Below, piece by piece: positions 48,136 through 60,450 of a stretch of 64,000 nt of DNA. The notes beneath the pieces were generated by a model that saw nothing but the letters and a program-made list of their open reading frames with translations, made no database searches and was not told the DNA's origin. The stretch is taken from NCBI GenBank assembly GCA_026120185.1, contig JANUWF010002051.1:620001-684000 (forward strand), given 5' to 3'. The stretch's first letter is position 1, and every line of letters starts with the position of its first letter. Source of the stretch: Voacanga thouarsii. Taxonomy: Eukaryota > Streptophyta > Magnoliopsida > Gentianales > Apocynaceae. The translations under genes and the position numbers were made by a program.

Positions 48136-49525
48136 TGATACATAAATTTTGAATGTATAAAAATCCTAAAATATTAATCCTAAGTCAAGTTTTAATTAAA
48201 ATATTAATCCTAAAATACACATACAAGTAAGTATACTCATCGCAAGCATAGTATAAAGAATTAACGAGTATCGATCCTCAAAGGAACAAGTACATACTTA
48301 TCACTTTTCATTCATTGTTTAACCGACCAAATAAAGTAATACGATATTAAAAAGAAAAATAAAGAAATATATACAACTCAAGGATGTGAAAATATACAAT
48401 TTAGACAAAAGCTCTTGAGAACATGATAATGAAGCACTTAGTCAATATTACAATCAATTATTTATCTTGGTTTCATAAAAGATTTAAAATAGACCTACTT
48501 CGTTTGCAATTCATGGAATCACTATTTTCTAGTTAAATTAGTGAACATATTCTGTCTCAACCAATTTACCCCAAGGATGCATTAAAATCAATCCTTCTAT
48601 AAACCCCTATATTTTAGGTGATTTCAAATATGAAATTAGTCAATGAATCTATATTCTACCAATCATCAACTAACCTTTGATTATCTAATTTCTCAACAAT
48701 TAACTCTTTTTTCAAGCAAGGTAAAAGATAACAAATATGAAATTAATTAATTGAAGCCATTACCAATCTTTTTTTCAAGCAAGCTAATAATAAAAATCAA
48801 TCAACCAACTTCATAAGCAAAACAAGTAATCAAATACCAAGAACAATAATCAATTAGTTAAGAAACTAAATTACTCAATAAATCATGAATCCCAAGAACA
48901 ATGTCAAATTATAATGGAAATATTAAATACATAATTGTTTAAGAACAAGAAAATAAAGGTAAAAGAAAGTACTCATAGACAAGCATCTTCTTCTCTTTTG
49001 AAGACTCTCTTAAACAATGTCCTTGAATGATGAATCTCTCATCTTTTCGAGTAACTGGAAGTTTTGATCTTGGATTCACACTCTATCTCTTATATTTTCT
49101 CTTGGTTTTATAAGCTTCTTTGATGCTAAATTCATTGCTTGAGGAGTCTTGACCGAGTAGGAATTAGAAAATATCAAAAAATTTTGAAAAATTTCCAAAT
49201 TCGTGCATAGAATTTTCGTGCTCCTGAGAGAACCTGGCGTCGGGTCCTTTCAACCCACCTGTTTGCCTCCTGAGTTTTGCTCTATTTTCAATGGTTGAAC
49301 CAGAATGAACTTGGATCCTGGTCCCTTTGCCAGACCTGGCGCCAGGTGTGTGCTAGAAATTCTCCAATTTTGCTCGAAATTAACTCAAATCTGCACAAAT
49401 TTGTCAAAAATATTTTCTATAAGTAAAATGTCAAATATGAAGGAATATGCCTAGTTATTACAACAAAAGTATCTCAAATTAATCTCAAATAACTAAAAAA
49501 ATAATGATGATTTTAGCCCCTATCA
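48136..49525 (-). mobile_element. Solo LTR (family C) copy 2, target duplication GTGGT
   Basis: Ends are TGATACATAAATTTTG and AGCCCCTATCA, with perfect GTGGT at 48131-48135 and 49526-49530. It is similar over its length to 11823-13331 and in the same orientation. No coding sequence. Confidence 0.92.
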
Positions 49526-49530
49526 GTGGT

Positions 49531-49870
49531 GTTCAAACGCTCGAGGACTTGATGTTTGACACCAGTTGCCTATCACCGTTAGTGCAAGAGAAGATCGATG
49601 ATCTTCAGACCCAGGGGCCGGGGACAGTTATGTAGGCAGCAGTTCAGGTTGGTATAGAAGATGTTGATCATACCCTCGTTGGATTAAGGATTCAGTGATA
49701 GCGGAGATGGTCGGGTTATCACCGCCTGGCATTACGGGATCCGGTTTAGGCGGAGGGTGCTGTTAGGCCATCCGATGAGGCACATGATCCAGGAATGGGC
49801 AAGGATGTTAGAACGAGATGCACCATTCGGCCCAAACCCTGTGGGATGTAGATCACTTTTAGGCATTTTG
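49531..49870 (+). pseudogene. Plant mobile domain gene, 3' remnant after the LTR
   Basis: The sequence resumes after the duplicated GTGGT. Short decayed segments (for example LLGHPMRHMIQEWARM and ERDAPFGPNP near 49765-49845) look like the tail of the same reading unit. I see no recognisable domain in this part, so the link rests on continuity. Confidence 0.45.
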
Positions 49871-50926
49871 TAATCTTTTTATTTACTTCCTGATTGTTGG
49901 ACAATTAAGTTACAAATCCAACTTTGGAGTTTACAATTTTTTTTTTCCCAACATCCCTTAAAGTATACCGAGGGTGATAAGGATTAAAATTTACCTATAA
50001 ATTAGCCATTAACCATTAACCATTTAATTTATATGTAATTTGAACTGGAATATGTTATAATAATTGATGTTATAATAACCATTAACCATTTAATTTTTCT
50101 TAAAATGGAGCTAAGTCTTTTTTTTTTTTTTTGTCTATATATCTATTATTTAGTTTTTATTAAAAAAACTCCCTTTAAAAGGTTTCATATATTAACTATA
50201 TTTTTCACTACTTTTGATCCCAAAAACTTTTTACCGGGTGAAGTCCCTAAAAATAAGCACGTGTGCTCATTTATTTAGTACTGCTACATTTTGCCCTTTT
50301 TTAGAAAGCACTTTCTTTTTAATTTTAATAATCGCTTGAACTAAGTTGATTAACCTAAGGGTCACATTTGAATTTACAAAATCACCAAACTTTAAAATAC
50401 CACTAAAAAGTAGAATAATATTTTGAGCCCAGGAGGAAAAAACAGGCAGCAGTTTCCTTCTCAAAAGCTAATGGATGGTAACTTTTTGAAATTCCTCCTG
50501 GTCATGTATGCAGGAATATGTTGAACGATTTTGAGAAGGAAGTAAACGGTGCAACACAAACTCAAATCTTGGGCCATTGAATAATCTCCCTTTCATGTAA
50601 TCGTCAACATCTCTCAATGGACAAAAGAAACTAAGTCCAGAGAGAGATGTAGAATGCTTACGAAAAAGAAAAAATATTTGACTCTCTTCACAAATTCCAC
50701 ATCGGAGTGGTTAAATAGCTGAAAGTGCTTAGCAAAAGAATTGAACACTACTCACACTTTATTCATATATTAGGAAAGAATGATGTGAATTGGGAGTAAC
50801 ATCTAAAATGAATACAAAAATAATGAAGGCTGATGGAAAGGTACAGGACACTATTGTGTTGTTTGACAGAATTTATAAAGGAGTTTGAACACAACTTAAG
50901 ATAGCATCAAGCTAGATTTTACCGGA
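49871..50926. other. AT-rich spacer, no gene seen
   Basis: It contains a repeated CCATTAACCATTTAATTT motif (about 50000-50095), a poly-T run near 50120 and an AGCACGTGTGCT palindrome at about 50257. No coding signal. Confidence 0.5.
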
Positions 50927-51310
50927 GAATGCTACTGTGAATAGCTTCCTTACTATAGGACGCTAATACAAATAGCGTCCTTTTGTTTTCTAATTACTGT
51001 TAATTCCTCGCGTTCAGAGGCTTTTTAGAATCCTTTGCAGGAAAAATAGCCCAAGGATGCAATACTAGAGTCCTAGTGTTATATTAATGATTCCCCGTGA
51101 GAAGCGGCTTTTTAGTACCGACTTTTCATGTGCTTCTACAAAATAAATGCACACAATAGTGTCCTCGACAGTTCTCGTATTTAGCAATTTTTTCAGATGG
51201 TACTAGTGAAGTACCATCTAATCAGGGCAGGGTGCTTTTTAGGGGTGGACGCTATTGATAATAGCGTCCTTAGATTGGACGCTACTACAAATATCATCCT
51301 ATTTGCCAAT
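50927..51310. repeat. Left palindromic subterminal region of a MuDR-type element
   Basis: It starts GAATGCTACTGTGAATAGC and contains several self-complementary motifs built on GGACGCTA and TAGCGTCC, for example GGACGCTATTGATAATAGCG at 51247. The same motif family recurs inverted at 54485-54580. Confidence 0.65.
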
Positions 51311-51893
51311 TTTTTTTTATATACACGGACGCCTATCATGCTTTACAGAGAAACTACTAGCTTCTGCATCGCCTTTAAATTCTTTCTAGTCATTTCTTAG
51401 TTTGTTAGCGTCTTTAAAAGTTATGTCTCTTGAATCAGCATTCAATCTCGGTTTCTTTTGGGACTGCATAATATCATATGAAGTCGGTGGTTTAGTGATA
51501 TTTGATGGCACATGTAGAAAACAACTAAACTTAAACCGTAGAATCAGGTTTTCCTAATAGTTGACAAAATACATTCATACATGAGTACGGATAGGTCGAC
51601 AGCTACACTAGAGATATCTATGAGATATCCTTGGGTATATATATGGCATAAGGATTTAGTGAGGATTACTTCTTTTGGAGAGTGAAGATAATATGAATAA
51701 CATCTGGTCCTTGCCCTCTATGTTCAAAGAAGGTGGTGTGCATATTTATGTAAAGTTAAATCTTATTATAAATGTAGAACGTAGTGTGCCAGCAATTCCA
51801 CACTGGCACCACTGGACAATTTAGATCCTACATAGATTTGCTTCTCCAATAGGAGGAGATGCATTCAGTAGCCTTTTAGGATTAATTACTATA

Positions 51894-54100
51894 GCAGTCT
51901 ACATACTCCACTATGGCTCATCCTCAATTTCCTGGGATTGCATATGCAGAATTGTACAGTTTCAGCACAAGTCGAAACCCCCCAACGCAACTAAAGCAGG
52001 ACCATTAGATCCACCCATATTTAATGGCGTTGCAGTAATGGACTTGCTAGGACCAACATCTGACGTCGATGGGCCCCCATGCTCGGATTGAGATATTGAA
52101 CCAGACGATGGATTTGCCCCCATTGATGATGATAGCAATAGCAGTGATAGTGATCATGACAACGTAGAAGTACAAGATATGACACTTCAAGCTTCTGCCC
52201 ATTTTGTACTAGTACATGACACGACTATGCATTCCTTTAGTAGTTTCCAAGACATTGGTACAGGGGCACTTGAAGCTGACTTTTATTATGCCAGAGAAGA
52301 CTTGTGCGTTGATGAATGGTCGAAGGAGAATTGGGAGCTAAGATACAAAATGCATTTTTGTGATAACTCACAAACAATATATACCGTAAGATTATGGCAC
52401 GTGAGAAAGGCTATGAGTTTATAGTTATAAAGAGCAAGAGCGTAGTCTGGACTACCTCTTGCAGGAATAACATTTACCAAAATCCTTGTGCATGGTATGT
52501 CCGAATCATAAAGAAAGTGAGCAGTGGACAATGAAAAATATCCATTTGGAATGGCGAGCAAACATGTCTCCAACGAGTTATAAACAACAACAATAAAAAC
52601 TAGTCCCATAGATTTATTATGCTGCACATACTGCATCTCATCAGAGACGACCCTGAGACACATGTCAACACTATATTAGGGGTTGTTCATTATAAATTAC
52701 AAGTTGGATGTTTGTATCGGAAGGGATAATATGCCCGAAAAGCTGCTGTTGAGTTACTATATGGTACATGGTCATCTATATTCAACGTATTTCCTAACTA
52801 TATGTTGGCATTATAGGATTCGAATCTAGGTACAATAATGCACTGGAAACATCATGAGAGTAGTGTTGTGGGTCATAACATATTCTGCTTCGTTTTTTAA
52901 GCTTTCAAACCATCAATCGAGGGATTTTTCCATTGTCATCCAGTGATTACAATAGACGACACACATTTAAGATGAGTATACACGGGTGTTTTGTTGCTTA
53001 CAAGTACCTGAGATGCTAATAACCACATATTTCTAGTGGCGTTTGCGGTTGTCAATACTGAATCAATTGAGAGTTGGGGATGGTTTCTTAGACTATTCCG
53101 CAGTCACGTGATACATGAAAGACCTGTTGTGTTATGTCCAATCGGTATCCTGGTAATTTGGTAGCTATGAGGAGACAGCCAGGATGGACTGAGCCGATGG
53201 GGGTTTATAGGTTCTATTTGCATCACATCCATGCCAATTTCAATCGACAGTTTAGGAATATTGAGTTGAAGCGACTAACGTACAAAGCCGGGGTTGAGAG
53301 GAAAAAATTCAAGTTCGAATCTATAATGAATGAAATAAGGGAATAAATAAGGAAGCGTACAACTGGTTGATACAGATTGACCCTGAAAAGTGGACACTTT
53401 CATATGATGGCGGATATCGATATAGGTGTATTAGGATGAATTTGTCGAAATCATTAAATAGTGTTCTAAAAAAAACACGGGCATTACTGATCAAAGCACT
53501 TGTCAATGCAACATTTACAAAAATTGTCGAATACTTTAATGTACATCGGTCTGAGGCCTCCCACTGTAACAAACCATTTCCTCCGTTGATATGGAATACA
53601 TTCCAAACAGCTTTGCAGAAGTCTAGAAGTTATAGGGTTATGCAGTTCAATAAAAGGACTGGAATATTCAGTGTAAGGACACCTACAAGAGCTGGCAAAA
53701 AAGGTAACAATGTCTACACAATGAAAATATCTTCACGAGACTGTACCTGCATAAAATGAAATATTTTTGGATTGTAGTGCACGCATGTACTCGCAGTTTG
53801 TTGACACTGCGGGTGGCAACCTTCGGAATATGTTTTGCCTATTTACTCGATAGAGAAGTACAATGCAGCTTACAACCATGACTTCTACCCTGTGAGCAAT
53901 GAAAATTTCTAGTGTAATGCTAACTTTTTGTTGGAGGGCTACGCACCGGCACTTAAAGGTAACAGACTTGGATGGAGGTGTACTGCACGTTTTTTAGATG
54001 AGATGGATTATCGAAATGAAGGTCCCCACCAAGATGTGGAAATTGTCATCAATCAGGATATAATAGGTGAAATTATAACAACGTTCACTTTGAACTTGGA
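51894..54100 (+). pseudogene. MuDR-type MULE transposase relic
   Basis: An acidic N-terminal region (DDDSNSSDSDHDN, near 52120) is followed by a zinc-binding-like region. The transposase core comes next: FKPSIEGFFHCHPVITIDDTH (about 52900-52965), DANNHIFLVAFAVVNTES then SWGWFLRLF (about 53010-53100), WTLSYDGGYRYRCIRMNLSKS (about 53388-53450), then NVYTMKISSRDCTC (about 53708-53755), the start of a SWIM-type finger. Frameshifts near 52430 and 53130 and many stops make it inactive. Between matching palindromic arrays, it marks a Mutator-like element of about 3.7 kb. Confidence 0.82.
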
Positions 54101-54484
54101 GAATAAATTTTGCAATCACATGTACTTGTGCCACAAAATAATTTTTTTCATGGTATATTATTCAATTGATAATGACATTGTTATGGTTTTTGCCATTTTT
54201 CACCGTACACCGCACAACATGGAATATCTATTAATTCTAATATGCCTTTATATTAAAATAAAGAAAATTTTCATACAATTAAAGTACTAACGGGACTTAT
54301 CAATTTTATATTTACAAATTATTACAAACTAAAATTAGTAACTTGAACAATTTAAGATATGTTTTTATGACTAAAATAATGAATTCTTTTTAACCTCACT
54401 TTCGTAATTTTATTACTAACTAAATAGAGTAAAAAAAATGACTGGATTAGAAAATGAATTATTGTAAACGTTCATTAAAATTTT

Positions 54485-54595
54485 AAGGACGCTATCACTA
54501 ATAGCATTGTTGTGCCAATTAAATACTATCTCAGATATCGTCACTTTATTTAAAATAGGATGCTATCCATGATAGCATTCTACTTTAATATATAC
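54485..54595. repeat. Right palindromic subterminal region of the MuDR-type element
   Basis: It includes GGACGCTATCACTAATAGC and GGATGCTATCCATGATAGC; the end at about 54580 is the inverse of the GAATGCTA start at 50927. Confidence 0.65.
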
Positions 54596-54599
54596 ACTA

Positions 54600-56392
54600 T
54601 CCATTTTAGGCCCATCGTACCCGCACGGGCCAGACAAGGATGAATGGCCCCAGAGGGAGCCATTCTGATCAATAACCCTTTTTTGTAAGCCTTATATTCT
54701 TGTCTATTATGCATTGAGTAAATTGTTTATGTTCAGTTGTGAGTAAAGCTAAGGACTTACGGTAACATGCATTGAAAGAGTGATGATATACGGTTTTTGT
54801 ATGAACTTATTGCCTAATTACGTGAAATTTACTTTAGTGTTGTGATTGATGTCGCTCTTCATCTACAACCAATGAATTATGATTCTTTATAATTATAAAG
54901 TTCTTGATGCTTTACAGCAATAATGATTTGATTAGGGATTTATTTGTTCAATTAACTAATTAATTGATTATATATTCATTAATTGATTTCTTGAAATAAT
55001 TATTTTTCTATGAATTGGTGTACAAAAAAAATTATTATATGCTATTAATTTATCATTATATTAATCACTAAATATCAATTGTTATTGATTTATAAACTAT
55101 TTAATTATTATCTACATTTATTTAACTATTGCATATTAAATGCTAAATATAAAATGCTAAACATTATTTACTATCAACTAATTGATCAAGATTCGTTATT
55201 GGACTCCTATATTTTTTACTTGACTGTTAATTTCCTTATAGTCATGAGTTCATTTAATTACTATGTACTAGTTTGATATCCATGCGTTGCATGAGATAAT
55301 TTATGTTAAGTTATTCTTTAAATAAGAAGAATATTAATTAGGAACTTCATAGAGCCACTGAAACATTTCTCTTTATGCAGATCATAATTTTTCAGCCTAA
55401 TTTGGAGCTCAATTGTCTCAGTGAACTTGCACTTTTTCTCAACAACATCATTTTTATCTAAGAAATAGCTTCTTTGAGGGCATCACTATGAAGCTTATTG
55501 CAAATGCATCATTATATGATTAGCTCCATGCATGGAATATATGAATAAAAAAATAGCATGTGATGATGACCAAAATTCCAGGGGTAGAGATCAGGAAAAA
55601 TTTGACATATTAGAAAGACTTTTTACATAGAAGTCATAACCATAACTTTTGGAATGCTCTATTTTGGTGGAAGGGAATAATCTGGCGAAAAAGTGTACAG
55701 GATGTAGGATTAGATATCACTATTATTCCGGGGTGGACATCTGGAAAGTTAAGGTTAGAGATAGAGGAGTATCTTACCCAGTGAGCCATACACCCACTAC
55801 ACTATAATGCAGTGTTTCACAATGTTTGTTATGATGCAGGGTTTTATGACAAGGCTATGATGCAAGGTTTTATAGCCCGTTTATTTTGAGTGGTTTTGTA
55901 TGATACTTATTACTGTGATATGACTTTAATATGATATACCACTCACTATGTTTATGGAAAATGTTTGACTTGCAATCAACATTTAACTATTGGTTTCAAA
56001 ATGTATCCATGAAATCTATTTCAATTCAGACAAGAGCACACAAGACTTACTGAGAATTCTTTTCTTACACAATTTTCTTTATTATATTTCAAAAGGTATA
56101 AGATTTGAGGTGGGAAACTATTAGAGATAAGTACTGGTCAAGTTTGCCTTGTTCATTTAATTATATGGGTTTGAGAGGTTATTTTTCCTCTAGGCATTAT
56201 TTTATTTGAGTCAAGGATTATGGATTTTTATGTTTTAAATTTTTCTCGAGATCTTGTGATAAGTTTTGATGTAATGTATTTTAAGTTAAGTTTACTACAT
56301 TTTCTGTTTCACGTAGTTATAAAGACCTTTGGTCCCAAAGATGGGGCGACATCCCTGACCCTATTAGGTCACGTATTAGCGGGAGTGTTACA
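54600..56392 (+). mobile_element. Right-hand remnant of the giant gypsy-type LTR
   Basis: AT-rich and non-coding. The last stretch (about 56325-56392) reads GGTCCCAAAGATGGGGCGAC, then ATCCCTGACC and GTATTAGCGGGAGTGTTACA, the 3' terminal style of the TGTRAAACCCC LTRs. Confidence 0.62.
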
Positions 56393-56690
56393 CGAAGTAG
56401 ATAGATACACATCTTGAACATATTTTGCCTTAATAAAGAGAGCCCATTGAGAATATTTCTCCCGAAAGCTCCACCACAGCTTCACCGAATAAGTTAAATA
56501 TCTCTGCAAGATACTAATAGCCAAACCATTTTCCTCATAAGGAAAACATAAGGAATCCTAGGAATGCCAGTACCTTTTCCTCTCCTGAGTATCACAATGG
56601 TAACCCCAAAAAAAGGAAGCCATATGTCTATCAATAGAAGCAAAAACTGAAGAAGAATGCAAGAGGTGGCCATATTTTGCCATATCACTT
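56393..56690 (-). pseudogene. LINE ORF2 piece, segment 1 of 3
   Basis: On minus, MASFFWGYHCDTQERKRYWH, then YSVKLWWSFREKYSQWALFI and KAKYV, the post-RT block of plant LINE ORF2. It runs on, in frame, into segment 2 at 7994 when the giant insertion is removed. The reverse transcriptase catalytic part further upstream is not seen; a FAR1-type relic follows instead. Confidence 0.8.
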
Positions 56691-56849
56691 TTAACATACT
56701 TTCAAACTTGCAAACATTTATATTTTTATTAGTTGGCTGGATATGTAAATTTAGATTTCTCATGTATTCATTTGAATTGTTTAATTGAATTTTAAATACA
56801 TCACATAACATATCTTTTATAACATCATAGCCCTTGCTATGCATAGATT

Positions 56850-58650
56850 ATTCATAAGCACACCTCACCATATGATTTAAGAAGACTATTGCAGCAATCT
56901 TTTTTTCAACCATATTTCTTTTTGCTACATCATTATTATGTTTAGATTTTAATTTTTTCCTTGCATGAATAATCAACCTGCTAAATAATATATTGAGAAT
57001 CAATATGATTGATTCCATTGCAGTAAATATCATCAAAATGTGTGTACAAAAAATTCCTATAAAAGCAACTACATGTAGCGTTCATTACGTCCATATTTAG
57101 TTTAGCCATTTTATCTCTTACATTTGTCTATCTTAAGACAATCTTATATCTTACATTAGAACCATATTGAACCTCTTCTACAATAATAGTGTATAATGCA
57201 CCTTCCAAATGTTGTGATCAAATTGCTTATAAATTTTAAAAGTATATAAACTTGCATCTTGTTGCAATATCTCCCCATCTATGCAGAACAGTAGAATTAA
57301 CATTTTTACAATTAAAATATTCATCATTTTCATTGTTTTGCCATCTATTTATCATCTTTTTAGAATTAATCACAAAGTCATAGAGTGAAGTAATCTATTA
57401 ATGAGTCCATTAAGCACATAATTCGTTCTTTCACTTATTGAAGTAGCTTTTACCTATAAATGAAAAACATATATATTAAAAGCAAAAGATCACTTACGAT
57501 GAAGACCATACATGGTATTTAACAATCAACCCTTTGCTATCTTAATTTGAATCATTCAATAACTCTTGCCATATTTTTTTTCAAATTCTTTTGTCATCTC
57601 AATATTGAACATGCACCTATGAAATAAATGTAAAGCTATGCAGTGATATGTGACGGGGCATTTCTATTAATATGTCATTGATAAAGGCAATGATATGCAT
57701 TATAGAAAACATTTTCAATTAACTTGAGCATAGCTTGTGCTTGATTAGTGAAGAGGTGCTTTATTGCTTTACCACTCATAGTATCCATAAAATTTTCAAA
57801 TAATCACTCAAAAGTTTTGGAAATTTCATCGACAGAAATGCATAAAAAAAATTTTGTTGTGGCAATGGTTAATTCTAGCAATAGAATACAAGAAAGATTA
57901 GATTTATTTGTTCTATAAGTGGTGTCAAAAGACATAATGTCATTAAAGGCCTTAAAATCAATTCTATAGTTGCCATCTCTTTAAAAAAAATTGCTAAACC
58001 ATCCAATTTCATTTTATTGGACAATCCAATAAAAAGGAGGATCTTGTTCATATTTGACCTTGGAATAATTCACAACTTTGACATTTCTAGCTTCAACTTT
58101 AAATTTTTTTATCAAACTTATAAATTTGTAACAATTATTTATAGCTATATATTGGTAACTTAAACAACATCAAAGCCAAAATTATCCAAAGACTCTATAA
58201 ATCCATCTTTTTCAATTGTCATTTGTCAAGCAGATCTCAACAAATTTCTTTCATCTAGTTGAGTGAGAGGATGATTATGATTTTTACACAACGATGTAAT
58301 CTTTATTCAATGTTTCTTGAATATGTGAATTGTATCATCGTCGGATTTCCAGTCTTAGCATCTCTATATTTTTTAGGAACATCTTTTCAAAAGTATTTCT
58401 TTTTCGTCTTTCCAACCATGTTTTGAGTAGAAAAATATTTTAATCTAATTTGAGTGATTCCTTCAAATTGCCATTGTTTGCTTTTTTTAATTCCTAAAAC
58501 CTTTGCATGATCATAGTTGCAATACACATAAAATCCTTCATATTCATATCAAACTACAACACTCAAAATCTTTGTTTGCATATCACTAAAATAATTATCC
58601 TTAATGTCTTTTTCTTCACTCAATTGTACAATACGATCATTTTCATCTCC
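56850..58650 (-). pseudogene. FAR1-type MULE transposase relic 2
   Basis: Reading from 58650 down: a FAR1 domain end (a YCNYDHAKVLG-like block near 58525 and a KNHNHPLTQLDER-like block near 58255), then TIEKDGFIESL (58205) and YRIDFKAFNDIMSFDTTYRT, the transposase core near 57930. Then come VDEISKTFE and SGKAIKHLFTNQAQAM (57760), a NYVLNGLINRLLHSM region (57400) and an NATCSC-like SWIM start near 57070. It has heavy stop and frameshift decay and is distinct from relic 1 (28080-29985). Confidence 0.72.
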
Positions 58651-59001
58651 CTAACAAAATATGTAATTATAATTTTATTTTAGTAGATTGGAGGAAGACA
58701 TTTCTTGTAAGAAAAAAAAAATTCTTAATTCTAAAATTAATCATTGAACAATGTAAATAAACAATGCACTCAAACTTATAAAATAATGTATCAAATAACT
58801 TATTATTTTTAAGGGCAAAGGAAGTCAATGCACTATAGTCTATATTTAGCGGAGAAACAAACTCAAGTAGCTATAGTACTATTCATATTTTTAACTTAAA
58901 TTTTGAGATTTTGAAAGCCAAACATAGCAAAATAGAAATTAACGTTCATTTTTTTTGCATGAACATAAATGACACAAAAGTGCTTTTGAAAATATTTATT
59001 G

Positions 59002-59003
<2 letters not shown>

Positions 59004-59046
<43 letters not shown>
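59004..59046. repeat. (TA)n microsatellite
   Basis: Uninterrupted TA run between the FAR1-type relic and CACTA-3. The surrounding 58651-59733 shows no gene. Confidence 0.97.
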
Positions 59047-59048
<2 letters not shown>

Positions 59049-59752
59049 TAACTCAATAGATTTTTTATATGAAGTATATAGAGACTTAACCAAGGTACCA
59101 ATGTTGTTTCAAGCCATCAAACTCATTTACTTGAAATTCACAATACAGTTCTTATATCCAATTTTCTTATATGAAAACCTCATAGCATAGTTAATAAATA
59201 AGTAACATATTTAACAACTTAATAAATTACCTCATATCCTAAAGTTTCGACTTATAACATAACTTACCTTAATTCACCATACTTGAAACAAACTTACATA
59301 GGTCAGCTTACATAAGCCATCAGGTAAACAAAAGATAATATGACATTTATACATGACAATAAAATTTCACCTGTATTATCTCCCTTACCTATACTTAAAT
59401 TGTACATTACCCTTAGTGTACCAAATATGGGGAAAATTCTTACATGAACTGTAGACTCATGGACCACATGCATTAAGGAGTTATACAGTATAATTTTTAT
59501 TACATGAAATACAATCCTTCAGTGCATGTGATGCATGTGAACCGGGTTCATACTAGAATTTCCGTAAATATATACATAAGAGAAAAGCGATAAAAGATAA
59601 AAATAAAACAAGACTCCCTTAAAGATAAAAGTAAAATTTGACCAAAAGCATCAGCATCTATGCATCGAGAGTAGGATCACCGTATTCCATATTTGTCATC
59701 CTCATCATTATCATCAACAGTAGTTGGGTAAGACACTACGGGAAAACCGCTA

Positions 59753-60450
59753 TTTAGAGACAGAAAAATTTTGTCTCTAAATATTAAAATTCGTCTTTAA
59801 ATTGACGTTAGAGACTAAACAGAGACAAAAGATGCGTGGTCTCTAAAAAGGGCATCTCTAATTAGAGACAAATAAAAAATTTGGTCTCTAAATTATAGAG
59901 ATGAAAATAAGTCATCACTAAATTATTAGTATCCGTCTCCAATTTATCAAGTCAAATATAGAAGTCAATTCTTCGTTAGAGACGCAATTTTCATCTATAA
60001 TCCGTCACGAATTTAGAGACGAATATGAACATTTTGTCTTTAACATAAAGTCGGACTTTTGCCACTATTTTGACTCGATTTTGAGACAAATTTTTTAGAC
60101 CATTCAAATAATTTTTATTTTCTATTTAGAAAAAAAATTAGCAACCAATTTATTTGTCTCTAATTATAGCAACTAATTTATCTGTCTCTAATTAGAGGCG
60201 GACATAAAAAATTTTGTCTCTAACAAAGAGACGAATTTTTATCACTATTTTTTGACTCAATTTGGAAACAAATTTTTTAGACTAATCAAAATAATCTTTT
60301 GTCTCCATATAGAAACAAAATTTGGAATCTAATTTGTCCATCACTATATTGGAGATCATTTTTTCGTCTCCATTTTGTCTCTATTTTGATAGAATATAAA
60401 GATAAAAATATGTGATTCTATTTTAGAGACAAAAATAATAGTATATTCAC
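59753..60450. repeat. CACTA-3 left subterminal repeat array
   Basis: More than a dozen variants of GTCTCTAAATTAGAGAC and TTAGAGACAAA in both orientations, giving many overlapping short hairpins. Confidence 0.85.

Larger units (their letters stand above)
7995..56392 (+). mobile_element. Gypsy-type LTR expanded by nested insertions (48.4 kb span)
   Basis: It begins TGTAAAACCCCACCC and ends GCGGGAGTGTTACA, a TG...CA pair resembling gypsy LTRs of the TGTAACACCCC style. It is flanked by CAAAG (7990-7994) and CGAAG (56393-56397), one CpG-type transition apart, and by LINE sequence whose frame continues across the gap. Its last 60 bases share GGGGCGACATCCC and the GTGTTACA end with the 4.3 kb LTR at 14527-18849. 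The LTR's own sequence survives in pieces: 7995-8808, parts of 24532-32149, 43585-46000 and 54600-56392. No internal gag/pol was seen, so a solo LTR is likeliest. Confidence 0.68.
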
